Origin: Crambe crambe
Taxonomy: Eukaryota > Porifera > Demospongiae > Poecilosclerida > Crambeidae
Assembly (NCBI GenBank): GCA_963924555.1
Contig: OZ004581.1
Coordinates: 4,806,338 to 4,870,337 of the forward strand
Reading direction: 5' to 3'
Length of the DNA stretch: 64,000 nt
Part shown: positions 12,401 to 23,500 of the stretch, in pieces
Layout: each line of letters begins with the position of its first letter
Position numbering within the stretch: position 1 is the stretch's first letter
Notes under the pieces: model-generated
Seen by the model: only the letters and a program-made list of their open reading frames with translations
Told to the model about the DNA's origin: nothing
Databases searched by the model: none
Made by a program: the position numbers and the translations under genes

Positions 12401-15400
12401 ACAAGCTTGGGATAAAGCACATCTAAAAAATGGCTGGATAAAAGCTATTTGTTTGCATGCTAAAGATACAACAGTGCTATTGCTTTGATAATTGAAACAA
12501 ACAGTGCTATAGCTAGATATACTAGTTATGTGCTCGTAGCACAGAATGGCGAGTGAAGCAACATGGCTTGTTTTTGCGAAACCTTAAATGTTGCATTATG
12601 AGTTGCATGCCCTCTTCTCATAGAGTCTATAAGCCCTATCTCTTTTATCAAGCCTTGACTGTTTTTGTTCCGCTGATTCAGAGCTTCTTCTGGTTCTATC
12701 CTTCGCATTCCTTCGGTCTAACCTTGCTGCTCAGTTTTGGAGCAGTGTTCATTCGCTTCACTTTCCATCATTAATCTAGGATTTTTTAATAGGGGGGGAG
12801 AATATCCGCGCACTTGTGCGCGGGAAAAATTTTGCCTTGGCCATGCCCACTTTTGCATAACCACATCCCTTTTGGATATCAAACCATGCCCACTTGATGT
12901 TTTGCAAAAAAATATACAAACAATGACTTTTAGCTAGCAGCTGCGCAGTATTTTACCCTCGGGGCTTGATATATATAGCTATAGCTATATATCACCACTA
13001 TCCAGTTTATACACCATAGAGAGGGGCTCACTTCGCTCACAATTATATAACATAGCTAATTAGCTAACTGATGTTTCACACTTGCTTTGCATTTCATTTC
13101 ATGTTGGGTGTCCACGGGTGCATGTTGGGTGTCCACGGGTGCATGCACTATATGATTACACTTGGAAATGAATGAGACTCACCTTCAATATCAATATCCA
13201 CATTAACAGTATCACTTCCAGCTGGATTAGTGACTGTGATTATAGCCTCTCCTTTGTCTACAACCATCAATCTTTGCAAAGTTAGAGTTTGAAGATCAGG
13301 TGAGAGAGTGAATTTTCCATCACCGAACAAGCCAGATGATGTTTGTATCAAATCTGTAGCATTCTCTGTGGAGTAGTTGGAATACTGCCATTGAATTCCT
13401 GACAGCCCAACAGGTGGTGAGGCATTTATAATGGAGAACTCAATTGAGAGTGGAAAAGATCTTTCATCTCTTGACTGGAGTCCAATGAAATCCTTGACTA
13501 CTAAAACAATCTGTGGTGGTACTGAGTAATAATAGGATATGCAGTGAATGACAGCATAGTGATTCATCACCAGCCAATAGGATTAATTTCTCCATCGTCT
13601 GGCGATGTGATCGGTAGCTATTGGGTCAGGCTAAGGCTTCACACCTATTTTCCCTATTTGCACTAATTAGCATCGACTAAAGCGTGGAGGAAAGGGGTGG
13701 AGCTTCTGGCCCGTACCTCTGCCTTAGTAGCTACTGGGAAAGAGCGTAAACTAGGTAGTTGGATAGCTAGCATGAAGACTGATTGTCAAACTAGCTACAG
13801 GATATTATGTACCTTGTACTGTAATACTAAAATATTTCTGTTCGGAGGAACCAAATACTTTATCAACCAAAGTGCAGCTGTAATTTCCTTCATCACTTTT
13901 ATTGATATCGAAGAAAGTATAGCCCACCTCCAGTGTACTTATTGCACTTTGGCCAATCATTGGTCTCTCAGAGACAAGTGTAGTGTTGCCACTTAAAATT
14001 GCCACTTCCATTTCGGGTGATCCCCTTGCTTTACACATCAAGTTGACTACCTCACTCTTATTGGTTACGATTAGGCTTGGAGGCCAGTGAGTGAAGAAAG
14101 ATGTTTCTATAATTAATACAAGAGAATCACAGCAAGTAAGGAGCTCAAACATAGATATCTTCTTTCATATTCTAGCTAATTCTGTACTTAACTGGGAGGT
14201 TCAGTGAATGGGGTTGTTAATGCATTACGATCATTGTGCAAATCAAGCAAATCAGCTTTGAATAATGAACACACTTAATAGTTGGAGACAATCCTGATTA
14301 AAGTATGTTTTGATGTGCTATAAGTTAACCTCTTGGTTCTACTGCAGAGCACTCACCGTTTATCACTATATTGAAAGTTGTGGAAACATTAGTTAAGTTT
14401 ACATTCCTCATTATTTCTATGGTGTATCTCCCAACATCTTCTTCTTGTACAAAATTAAGAAAGAACCTTGTGGAGTTATCATGAAGGATCCCCTCTCTGG
14501 CTAATATCTCACTACCATCTGGTCGGTACCAGTGAATCTCTTCAGCTTTGACTTCTGGTTGCCCTGCCACGTAAATCTTCAGATTGACAAAACCTCCATA
14601 CATACCAGCTACTACTGATTGTGCTGGGACAACAGCCAGTAAATCTACAGAAAAAAATCACATTAACACATTTTCAAGTATGTAAGTGTTCACAAATTTC
14701 ATATTTATTAATTTCCATCACATAAAGAAGATAAAAATTCATGTAAACAGTAACGGATGAAAGCAGCTGGAAATCTCTTATTAAAGAATCACAACCATTT
14801 TTGTGATGGTGTGCAGAAGCTGCAATTATTCAAGTCTTAATTACTATCCTTTGCCATTGAAGCCATTGAAGCCATTGAAGCCATTGAAGCCATGATTTAT
14901 TTAGTACCATTATATAGGACTTGTTAGGTGTGAACCTGATGATGAGCTTTGAGAAATTTGACTGTTATGGCTTTATATATATGCAGCCCTTGTGGTCTCT
15001 TCTCACAAATAAAGTGGGAGTTGCCCCTTTGAGTCATGGAGAGATAAGATACTGCGGCTGCTGAAGCTATGTGGGGCATGCTGTTGTAAAGCTAGCTAGC
15101 TTCATCTGAGTAAGTTCATAAATTGATCTTGGGATGTATGGCATATACAAATCATGAAAATTTGGACCATTTGAAAATTTCCTGACATGGTGATTATTCA
15201 TATAAACCCACTATTTTCTCGTGATAGCTACGTACACCTTTGTGTACTCTATACAAACACCTAGTTTATGAAAAAATTTACCCACTAAAAATTCCCACTG
15301 TCAATCACCTTGAGTGGTAACACTATTGATAGACTCTCCACTTGATTCATCTGTACATGTATACTTTCCAAGATCTTGCTCACTGGATGGAACCATTGAT

Positions 15401-18400
15401 ATCCTTGTTCCATTGGGAATCTCACTGATAACGACATCAGCATACTGTGGGAAACTAGACCAGGATAAGCTCTCTCCATTCCCTTGAGTGGTATTGCAGT
15501 CTAAAAAATAGCTGGTTTTGTTTTCTGTATCTTGGTCAAGAATCACTAAGCCACTAGAGAGAGTAGATACTTCAGTGTCATCAGGTTCAATGATTCCTTG
15601 ATAGATCGATAGTGTACCTAGAAGGGAAAAGATTAGGATAGTTAAAATCATGAATAACTGATTTAGAGTTGAGAACTGTCAAAATCACTTAGAGGCTGAA
15701 TAAAGAGCTAGCTATTTCATCACTTGGTCTTGTTGGCATGTTTATTAAAGTATATAGTATACCTGTGGTGCAATCATGTCCTGTCCATCCAGGCTGGCAA
15801 GTACAGGTGTTGGGAGTTGTACATGCCCCTCCATTATAGCAAGAGAAATCACAAATGGCTACAGCATCACAAAATTAATAATGTCTTAGCTATGGACCTT
15901 TTTATCAGTGTGAACCAATAATGTGTCAATGAACTGAGTTGTAGCTACTGTCCTAGTGAATGGAGTGCAACTCCATTCATGCATATTGAAGGTAGGAAAG
16001 GGCACTACCATTGGATGTACTTCAGTAGAGGTTTGACACATAATAGAAAAAGCACACACAGCATATAGTATACAACTCAAGTCCTGTGATACAACATGAC
16101 ATCACATTACATGATTACAGATTACCACACAAGTACAACAGTACATAGCTACTACAAAAGGTCTCACTAAAATATGATTTTCACACCAGGAAAAGTGAAT
16201 ACTCTTGTAGATTTGATCAAGAGCTATTCATAAATCAGGTTTATCTGCTTTCCTTCACCAGAAGTCATTGATTTTTAAAAGGAAGTAGGAAACAGGAAAG
16301 ATCAGGCTCGCTATACCTGTTGTTCATTTACAACTCTTATCCTTGGATGTTTTCCTTCTAGTTATTCTTTCCTATACCTGCTAGCTGTAAGCTATGCACT
16401 TTGATCTTGGCATTTTTTTTAAGCTCAAAAGAACACTGCACGGATAGTCCAATATGTCCAGTGGGATAATGATCACTGTAGCTGCTTAGCTTTGCACACT
16501 ATAAATCAAATTCAGGAAAGACAAAAACAAAACAACAAGACAAACAAAATAAAACGAAATAAAGCAAAAAAACTAGCTAATGACTTATTGTAGAGCTGAT
16601 CTGATGCATGTATGTAGCTAGCTATCCCAAAACTAAGTAGCTAGAGTTAAAATCTGAGTTGCTAGCTTGGAGAACTTAGCTAGAAAGATAAATGGTGGCA
16701 GTAAGATACTAGACCGCCATATATGAACGGACACTGCAGAGGACAGCCTGGACATTAATAAAATAAAATTCCACGATGGAAAGATAGGGCAGGCGTACAC
16801 TAATTAAATATGAAGCGTGAGGGCCGTGCAGAGAATCCACCACAAAAGAAACGTCCGAAGATCACTTAACATCGGGCAATCTCATTGATAATCGGATACC
16901 CCCTACTAGAAATCACACAGTAACTAAGCCTACAGACTAACTGGTAGCCCCAAGCTGCTACTACAATCCTTCAACAATTCAACTTCCCAGCTGCAAACTG
17001 GGCAGAGCTAATAGAATTTAAAATGAACACGTCAGCAACTTGATATTCGGACTGCAAATAATCTATCGGACTCTTCCTGGCCACTACAAAGCATTAAAAG
17101 TAAGTTCTGGAGCAATTTTAAGTACATCCGACATATTTAGCCTAAGCTAAGGTTTTGGCCGTGCGATAATACACGGCCAAAACCTTAGGCACCAATCATC
17201 TTAGAATAAAAGTAGATCCTTCTAAATATGTTGGATGTACTATTTTGCTAAAATACTTACTTCAAAAGCTTTATAACGGCCAGGAAGAGTCGATGGATTA
17301 TTTGCAGTCCAAATATCAAGTTGCTGACGTGTTCATTTTAAATCCGCCCAGTTTGCAGCTGGGAAGTTGAATTGTTGAATTGTAGTAGCAGCTTGGGGCT
17401 ACCAGTTAGTCTGTAGGCTTAGTTGGTATATCGTGCACTGTCTAGTAGGGGGTATCCGATTATCAATGAGATTGCCTGATGTTAAGTGATCTTCGGACGT
17501 TTCTTTTGTGGTGGATTCTCTGCACGGTATTATTCCATTGATCCCTCGCGCTTCATATTTAATTAGTGTACCCCTGCCCTATCTTTCCATCGTGGAATGT
17601 CCAGGCTGTCCTCTGCAGTGTCCGTTCATATATGGCGGTCGATAATTGAAAATCTACTCTATTAGCTAGCTATACATCAGCATCAGTTACATGAAGCTAT
17701 ATATATCTTTAGATATGTACTTGGCATGCAACAGTCACTGGTGGAATATTTTGCTACACAGGTATTGTAATCACTGGGAGAATATTTTGCTACACAGGTA
17801 TTGTAATCACTGGGAGAATATTTTGCTACACAGGTAGCTACTGCAGTCCACTGCTACACAGGCAGCAGAGAGTAACACACTCTCTAAGTAGGGATGGTCC
17901 CTGGGTCAAAGGTCATAAGACTGTATACACTAATTAAAACTCTTCTTTCTCTTCTAACACGTTCTCAGAAAGCTACAATGAAATATTACATCTGCACAGA
18001 AGAGGGAAGAATATTTAATTCATTCGCTAACATAAGGAAAAAAAGATTCTAAATCGACTTTTGTTGATAATGTAATTTAAGATCAGTGTACTGATTTACT
18101 GGCTGCAGCTATGACATTGATATCACTGCAATCTGCTCGTGAGTGGTATTTAGAGGCATGCATGCCTTTTGCAATTTGTTCCAACTAAGTTCATACTAGA
18201 GTAGATGTGGGTATTATGAGTCAGTTAGGGAAATGGACTCTCTTAGAATGCCGAAAATTGTAGAAATGTAATGATTAGTTTAGCCATTCTGATATGGTGT
18301 TCTACAATAAAGCTTTGAGGATCTATGCAGTCATTCCTTAGTACTGCAGATACTCATCCTTCATACTCTCCTCCCTCAAGTGCTATAGTATAGCTAGGCT

Positions 18401-19826
18401 ACAAAGAAAATAATGAAGACAAATTCATTGCAAAATACCCTTAAATTTGGTTCAAGGGTCAGTGTATTGTCTTCACTGCACTATCTATGAATTGTGATAA
18501 TTACAAAGAAAACAAGTGAGTGCAAAAAATTTCTTCAAATAAAAAAGTTAAGTAGGGATGGCCCCAAAATTTAGCTGGACTATGACTGCAGCATCATATC
18601 AAACCAAGCTGTGTGGCCCCAAAATCTAGCTGGATTATAATTATATGTATTATGACTGCAGTATCATATCAAACCAAGCCGTATGGCCAAAAATCTAGCT
18701 AGATTATGTACTTTGACTGCAGCATCATATCAATCCAGGCTAGATTTTGGGGCCACACGGCTTGGTTTGATATGATGCTGCAAAATTACCTGTGGTGCAA
18801 TCATGTCCAGTCCATCCAGTTCGACAAGTGCAGGTGTTACGAGCTGTGCACATTCCTCCATTGTGGCAAGTGAAATCACACAGGGCTATACAAAAAACAA
18901 CAAAGCAAGCAAATAAGCAGCTGTAACTTTAATTCTGAAAGTAATGTCCTGATTAGAGAAGTGAGGTTATAGTTACATTGTATTCCTTCAATTTAAGGAA
19001 AACAACAATAACAAACCAACAAACAAAAATAGCACACCAAAACAATAACAACAAACAAACTAATAACAATAAATAAACAAAACAAAAACAAAACCTGGCA
19101 TGGCCCCTAGCTATAAGTTTTGAATTTACAATAACGACTTTGAATTCTGAGGTGGACGTGAGGGAAGTGATGTTAAACCAAGCCAGCCATGCAGCACACA
19201 GTGTACCTTAAGGTGGTCTTACATATGCAAGATGAGCTTCCAGATAATTGGTACCCAGAACAACAGCCAAACTGATGAGAGTATACAGTGTAGTAGTAAA
19301 CAGAAAATTGGCTACGATAGTGTGTTCTGTAACAAAAGAGTTGAAGGAATAAAAATTGATACAGCAGAGCCTCCTATCATTACTGAAAATTGACCAAAAA
19401 TACTGAAGAATTAAAAAAAAAAAAATAATACTGAAATTAAGTATTATACACATTTTATATTATAAAATGGCTGAAATTCATGGTAAAAATGGGACAATTA
19501 AATTTATACTGAATCAAAGCTAGTTCACAGGTACTACGTGGGTTGGAGGCACATGATACAATAGCTAGCAATATATCAAACTTTACCTTCTGCAACTAGA
19601 CCAAGACCAAAATCCACAGGAATAAGAGGATGTGAAAGAAGTTTGATAATAGTAATATCTAGCTGCAGTACTTGTCACAAAACGGTAACACACTCTAAGA
19701 AGAAATATAATAATAGTAGCTACTGTAAATGCATCAAACATTGAAATTTGAATTGCTCACCCTGGTTGTGCAGACGTGTCCACACAATAGGCACATTAGC
19801 ACTAAAATGACCCTGAAACAAGACAT
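1796..19826 (-). CDS. Adhesion GPCR A: EMI, 2 EGF, 5 Ig, EGF, Ig, HRM, GAIN-GPS, 7TM; frame lesion in signal exon
   Basis: Predicted self-cleaving adhesion receptor at the plasma membrane. Exons (5' to 3', minus): 19826-19761, 19694-19587, 19326-19223, 18885-18790, 15858-15763, 15617-15309, 14644-14357, 14106-13813, 13521-13183, 12070-11723, 11335-11216, 8860-8472, 7958-7709, 7547-7288, 7043-6900, 5341-5247, 4357-3864, 3788-3685, 3441-3039, 2695-2629, 2519-1796. All junctions are GT-AG. From exon 2 onward the frame is continuous. Exon 1 (66 nt, hydrophobic signal starting MSCFRVILVLMCLLC) ends in phase 0, whereas exon 2 needs phase 2, so a one-base lesion or a different first exon is implied. 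Compared with B it has an extra EGF exon and lacks about 30 residues at the tail. Exon calls are by homology among the four copies. Transcription, and whether the gene is functional, are unknown. Confidence 0.8.
3685..8860 (-). other. Gene A Ig6, linker, HRM, GAIN and GPS exons
   Basis: Ig6 (8860-8472) is canonical and ends in TRRRKRQ, a furin-type site. The next exon (7958-7709, 83 residues) matches no domain I recognise. The HRM exon (7547-7288) shows [18 protein letters not shown], then RVCGG and GMWEEP..AC, the Trp/Cys pattern of hormone-receptor motifs. GAIN exons: 7043-6900, 5341-5247 and 4357-3864 (which ends in [10 protein letters not shown]). The GPS exon (3788-3685) has [13 protein letters not shown]; autoproteolysis is expected between Leu and Thr, exposing a tethered agonist starting TNFAILM. 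Confidence 0.85.
5441..6610. repeat. Repeat-rich intron segment (poly-G, CCCTCCCC minisatellite, dispersed repeat)
   Basis: Lies in the gene A intron between the first and second GAIN exons. It has a G run (about 5450-5472), then units resembling ACATGCCCCTCCCCATCTGT at 5908-5985 and again at 6422-6480. GGGGGGTCGGACAAG (5992-6001) faces an inverted TTGTCCGACCCCCC (6393-6406), bracketing a sequence at 6060-6390 that resembles 9425-9640 and 10310-10350. This is an insertion of a dispersed element. Confidence 0.55.
9230..10825. mobile_element. Nested inverted-repeat element in the gene A Ig6/EGF intron
   Basis: The outer arms match in inverted orientation: the GTCTTGATT..GGTGGAATGGACTAGT region near 9240-9320 and its complement near 10740-10815. 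Inside, a second element (9645-10271) has terminal inverted repeats built on AGCCCGTAC..AGG and GGGGGTTACT. No transposase frame is seen, so both are non-autonomous. Confidence 0.6.
12170..13145. repeat. Intron with hairpin, dispersed repeat and tandem duplication
   Basis: A short hairpin (12186-12235, GGAAGCAT..TAGTAC arms) is followed by a repeat at 12780-12905 that matches 5510-5600 (TTTTGGATA... CACTTGATG). A 21-bp unit, CATGTTGGGTGTCCACGGGTG, occurs twice at about 13101-13142. Open frames here have no support as genes. Confidence 0.55.
14855..14893. repeat. Tandem 9-bp repeat GCCATTGAA
   Basis: About four copies of a 9-bp unit in the intron between the Ig1 and Ig2 exons of gene A. Confidence 0.8.
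16712..17640. mobile_element. 929-bp foldback element inside gene A
   Basis: Two arms of about 450 bp are inverted copies. The left end GACCGCCATATATGAACGG is mirrored at the right end CCGTTCATATATGGCGGTC. The centre (about 17150-17190) is itself a hairpin around GGTTTTGGCCGTG/CACGGCCAAAACC. Small indels separate the arms. There is no coding capacity, so it is probably a non-autonomous foldback or long-hairpin transposon. It sits between the two EGF exons of gene A and has no counterpart at this place in gene B. Confidence 0.85.
17735..17850. repeat. Three-copy 36-bp tandem repeat
   Basis: The unit CACTGGGAGAATATTTTGCTACACAGGT... repeats three times, with minor changes in the first copy and a truncated last copy. 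Confidence 0.8.
18510..18785. repeat. Palindromic dispersed repeat adjoining EGF exon
   Basis: Direct and inverted copies of a unit containing GACTGCAGCATCATATCAAACC and GGCCCCAAAAT. The same sequence recurs inverted at 52750-52850, so it is a dispersed element. Its last arm ends a few bases from the donor of the first EGF exon of gene A (18790). Confidence 0.7.
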
Positions 19827-20514
19827 AGTTGCAACTTTTCTCTGGCAGTTCGCGCGATGCTAGCTATAGCTATAAAAGCTAGTATTGGAAGTTCCAATGC
19901 TAGCTTTTATAGCTAGCTAGCATCGTGTGTATTATAAATAAAATTAGCTAGCAGACGTAGACTAGAAAAACGTAAAAAAAAAAAAAAAAATCCCTTTACC
20001 GAATTAGCAAAATTAATGTGTAGGCTGTAGCTAACTATTCCGAGTCATATTCATCACTAGTATCACAAGATGAACTTCTGTGAGTTGCAGTCACTGATCT
20101 TTTTGCAGGAGTGGATGTTGAGATGACTGGGTAGCTCTAACTCATTGGCCATTTGGGAATATAATATAACCTCAGATGGTTCAGAATGCAAATTTCCTGT
20201 TCCTCATCGTGTGTGAAAACAAAAACAAAAACACAAGCACTTTCCAGTTGCATTTCATTAACTAGCTGTACATTTTAATATCTAGCTAGCTAGCTAATTC
20301 TAGGAGTCTATAAGACTGGCACAGGAAAAGAGTAACGAGGGAGCTGATGAGAAACAGGTTGGTTTGGGCTAATACGTTAGCTAATAATCGTACTCACACG
20401 ACCATTACCAACTTAGCAATTAAATGTGTGGGTGTGTGGGTGATTTGATACTATAAAAATCATTGTATTTTCGTTAGCCAATTAGCTATAGCTGATAACA
20501 CAAGCAAGCTAGCT
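19827..20514. promoter_or_regulatory. Shared divergent intergenic region of genes A and B
   Basis: 688 bp separate the two start codons, so it probably holds both promoters. A near-perfect hairpin at about 19858-19924 (GATGCTAGCTATAGCTATAAAAGC arms around TTGGAAGTTCCAA) contains TATAAAAG on each strand. The minus-strand copy lies about 80 bp upstream of the gene A ATG. A second TATAAAAA at about 20452 lies about 60 bp upstream of the gene B ATG. Assignment as TATA boxes is inference. Confidence 0.5.
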
Positions 20515-23500
20515 ATGTCCAATAGCATCACAATCATTTTAGTGCTACTGTGCTTTCTTGATGGCATGGATGCACAGCCAGGGTAAGTAAAAATAAAATT
20601 TAATGACTGAAATTAATTTCCACTTACTGATTCTGCGTTTCTAATAATTACAGAGTGTGCAACTTTCCAGTGTCAAGCACTGCAAATAGAACTGTAGAAT
20701 ATCAAGTTTCATGTCTCAAACGGAGTTGTATTACTTCATGTGTCAGGCAAAGATATTAATTATATTGCATAGCTACATGTATCTAGCCTATGATTGTATC
20801 ATTTAATTCTTAATGCAGAAAAGGTCACTGTACCAAGAAGCGTACGGAGTACTACACTACTTACTCTCTTCAGTTTGGCTGCTGTTCTGGATACCAAATC
20901 TCTGGGGGCTCTACTTGCATACGTATGACTATTAAACCATAGTAGAGTAATCTTTCTGTACAGTGGAATTAACCTTTATTAACGGACACTACAAGACAGT
21001 TGTGTCGTTTCTAGCATGGTAGAACTCCTGCACATAATAGTGCTGATCAACTAATAGACGTGGTTTTTATGAAACAAACCACCGACATTTCAACCAGAAT
21101 CAGAGAGAGCGGTAGCTCTCTCTATGTAGGGATGACGCAGACGGCTGCGCGTGCTGCATATAGACTAATGCAAAAGTGAAATTCTAGTTCCCCCACTTAG
21201 ACCTAACAAAAGCTACTGTGAATGATTATCCAGCCTACTAGAGCCGACTACAAAGTGCAGACCAAGTTTCAGGACCAGGGAGCTCACCATTTCAGAAATA
21301 CGGCAAGCAGATAAATCGCTGGATTCTTCTTCTCTATTCTTATAAATCCACTCCAAATTCTACCAGCTATGATCTTTTGCACTCGTCAATCCTCGAAAGA
21401 GTCGATGTAAAAGGAGACACTACGGAGCACAGTATTCGACTAACCTAATTATTGGAATTATCCTGAACTCTATACATAAAACCATAAAAGAGACCAGAAA
21501 TAAGTAAGGGAAAAAATATTTTCGTGAAATGAAACAAAATGTAGGGATGACCATTGCTCAAAAAAGTATAGGTATGAAGGATGTTAGAATGGAAATGGGA
21601 TCAATCTTTGTTCTGTATATCCAGCCAACATACGCACTATTATCTGAAGCTACCCGACGTATATGTAGGGATTGTTGGCTGGATATACAGAACAAAGATT
21701 GATCCCATTTCCATCCTTCCATCCTTCATACCTATCCTTACTTTTTTGAGCAATGGTCATCCCTACATTTTTTTCATTTCATGGAAATGTTTTTTCCCTT
21801 ACTTGTACTCTATAGCCTTCATCAGGGTGATCACCCTGGTTGAAGCATCGGTGGTTTATTATTGCCCTCCTATATCTCAAAAACACCTAGGCTTAGGCCA
21901 ACATAAATTAATGCTGGAATAATGGAGCACATTTTGAGCATAATGAGAATAATTGGAGCTGCTGCAAGCCTGAAAACAAAGACTTGACTATCTACTAGTG
22001 TCCTGATTAGTAATTAATTGCAGTTTGATTTCTAAAAGGGTTTCTTGGTTGTTATTTTTTTTTTCATCCATCATAGGCTAGCTATCTTTAGAACATAGCT
22101 AGTTTGAATTGAGCAATGTGATTGGTCACTTACAGGTTTCTTATTCTCATAGTCTACCTGGTACAGGTAGTCTACATATAGACTATCTGCTCTCAGGGCA
22201 TTAATAGACACTTTCTCTAAGGGCATGCAAGTAACTTAGCAACGCACTAACCGTTTCCAAGGAGGTAGCTGTAGCACTTCAAAATGCTGTAAATTTATGA
22301 CAAGAACAACGTAGGAATGAGGGAGGTTGGAGCAGACTGGAACAGGGAACAGTAGAGCTGGATTGAGGAAGGTTGGAGCAGACTGGAACAGTAGAGCTAG
22401 CTGGAATGAGGAAGGTGGTTGTTCTTGTCATAAAATCTCAGCATTTTGAAGCGCTACAGCTACCTCCTTGGAAACGGTTAGTGTGTTGCTAAGTTCTAAA
22501 TCAGTTAGACACCTCGACCAACGGGGTCTACTGTATTTAGACACCCTCAGGCCCTTAGCAGCGCCCTCGCTACGCTCAGGACGCTACAGCCCAGGGCCTT
22601 CGGGTTGTCTAAATACAGTAGACCCCTTGGTTTCGCTGTCTAACTATTATTTATCTACCGGTAAGTGTTTTGTGATAAGCATCACACACGGCTACTTACG
22701 TACAACTTAGTCCAAAAGATCTTTTAATATTTGCTTGCCCATTATTATTATGCTGTCAAATGTTGTAGTATCTTGCTTAGTGCATGCTTAGCTAGTTTGA
22801 CCATTTTTCCATTGAGCTTTACGATTATCAAAGTGCATACTGGTAGCTTACAGCTAGCAGCTATAGGAAAGAATAACTAGAAGGAAAACATCAAAGGATA
22901 AGAGTTGTAAGTGAACAAGAGTTATGTTTATTATAGCGAGCCTGATCTTTCCTGTTTCCTATTTCCTTTTAAAGATCAATGATTTCTGCAAAGACTGATT
23001 AAAAAAGATGAACTTCATGATGAAGTAGTAGCAACATACCTACATATGCACTTGTGAGTGAGAATCACACAAGTGCTTATGAATAGCTTTTCTACTTGAT
23101 TAAATCTATGAAAGCATTCACTTCTGTTCTGATATAAGCTAACTTCATAAGTTAGTGTAGTATTTCCTATTGGGATAGTACAACGGTGGGAGTGTTTGGC
23201 ATCTCATTAACGTATACAATGCATTATTCTAATATGGAAAACCATTTTATTTTGGTACCTACAGCCATTTGTGACTTCCCTTGTTATAATGGAGGGGCAT
23301 GCATAACTCCAAACACCTGTACTTGCCAGCCTGGATGGACAGGATATGATTGTACCACAGGTATATATACCAGTCATAATGTACTTTACCAGCATGCTGA
23401 TAAGGATCGATGCTTTAATCCTGGGATGGATGAATATCCCAGTCATTCTGCCGCTCTTTGCTAATCCTCTCTCAGCCTCCCTCCCAACCTTCAGGCACCT

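Larger units (their letters stand above)
11216..15617 (-). other. Gene A Ig1-Ig5 and EGF exons
   Basis: Five single-exon Ig-like modules. Ig1 (15617-15309) has the Cys...Trp...YTC set. Ig2 (14644-14357) keeps IHWY and GRYT but has no Cys pair. Ig3 (14106-13813) has both Cys but its core Trp is replaced (VAIL). Ig4 (13521-13183) lacks both Cys but keeps IQWQY. Ig5 (12070-11723) is canonical (FTCVAD...ILWLHN...YTCIAE). The 40-residue EGF exon (11335-11216) follows. All are bounded by phase-1 introns. Many N-x-S/T sites suggest heavy glycosylation. Confidence 0.8.
15763..19826 (-). other. Gene A N-terminal block: signal peptide, EMI, two EGF-like
   Basis: The EMI domain spans exons 2-3: a VCY start, then CGFWSWSSC, then [15 protein letters not shown], which matches the EMI pattern of a central CGxWxWxxC and a CCxGY near the end. 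Two 96-nt EGF exons follow (18885-18790 and 15858-15763), each with six cysteines in the form CxFxCxxGGxCxxxxxCxCxxGWxGxxC. The exon 2 donor is a canonical GTAAAG. The intron between the EGF exons is 2.9 kb and carries a 929-bp foldback element. Confidence 0.8.
20515..23360 (+). other. Gene B N-terminal block: signal peptide, EMI-like domain, one EGF
   Basis: Exon 1 is a clear signal peptide ([20 protein letters not shown], then QPG). The EMI-like domain has divergent spacing ([10 protein letters not shown] replaces CGFWxWxxC) but keeps [15 protein letters not shown]. The exon 2 end AG|GCAAAG is a GC donor; it is the only in-phase choice (AG + A gives Arg), whereas the obvious GT alternatives break the frame. 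Only one EGF exon (23265-23360) is found; gene A has two. Two foldback elements occupy the intron. Confidence 0.78.

Noticed and set aside
19208..19453. 81-codon minus-strand frame with hydrophobic stretches
   Set aside because: It overlaps EMI exon 3 of gene A in another frame; the spliced EMI frame has the conserved cysteines.
21581..22710. Open frames in the gene B first long intron
   Set aside because: They run across inverted-repeat elements, and the apparent frames arise from the palindromes.
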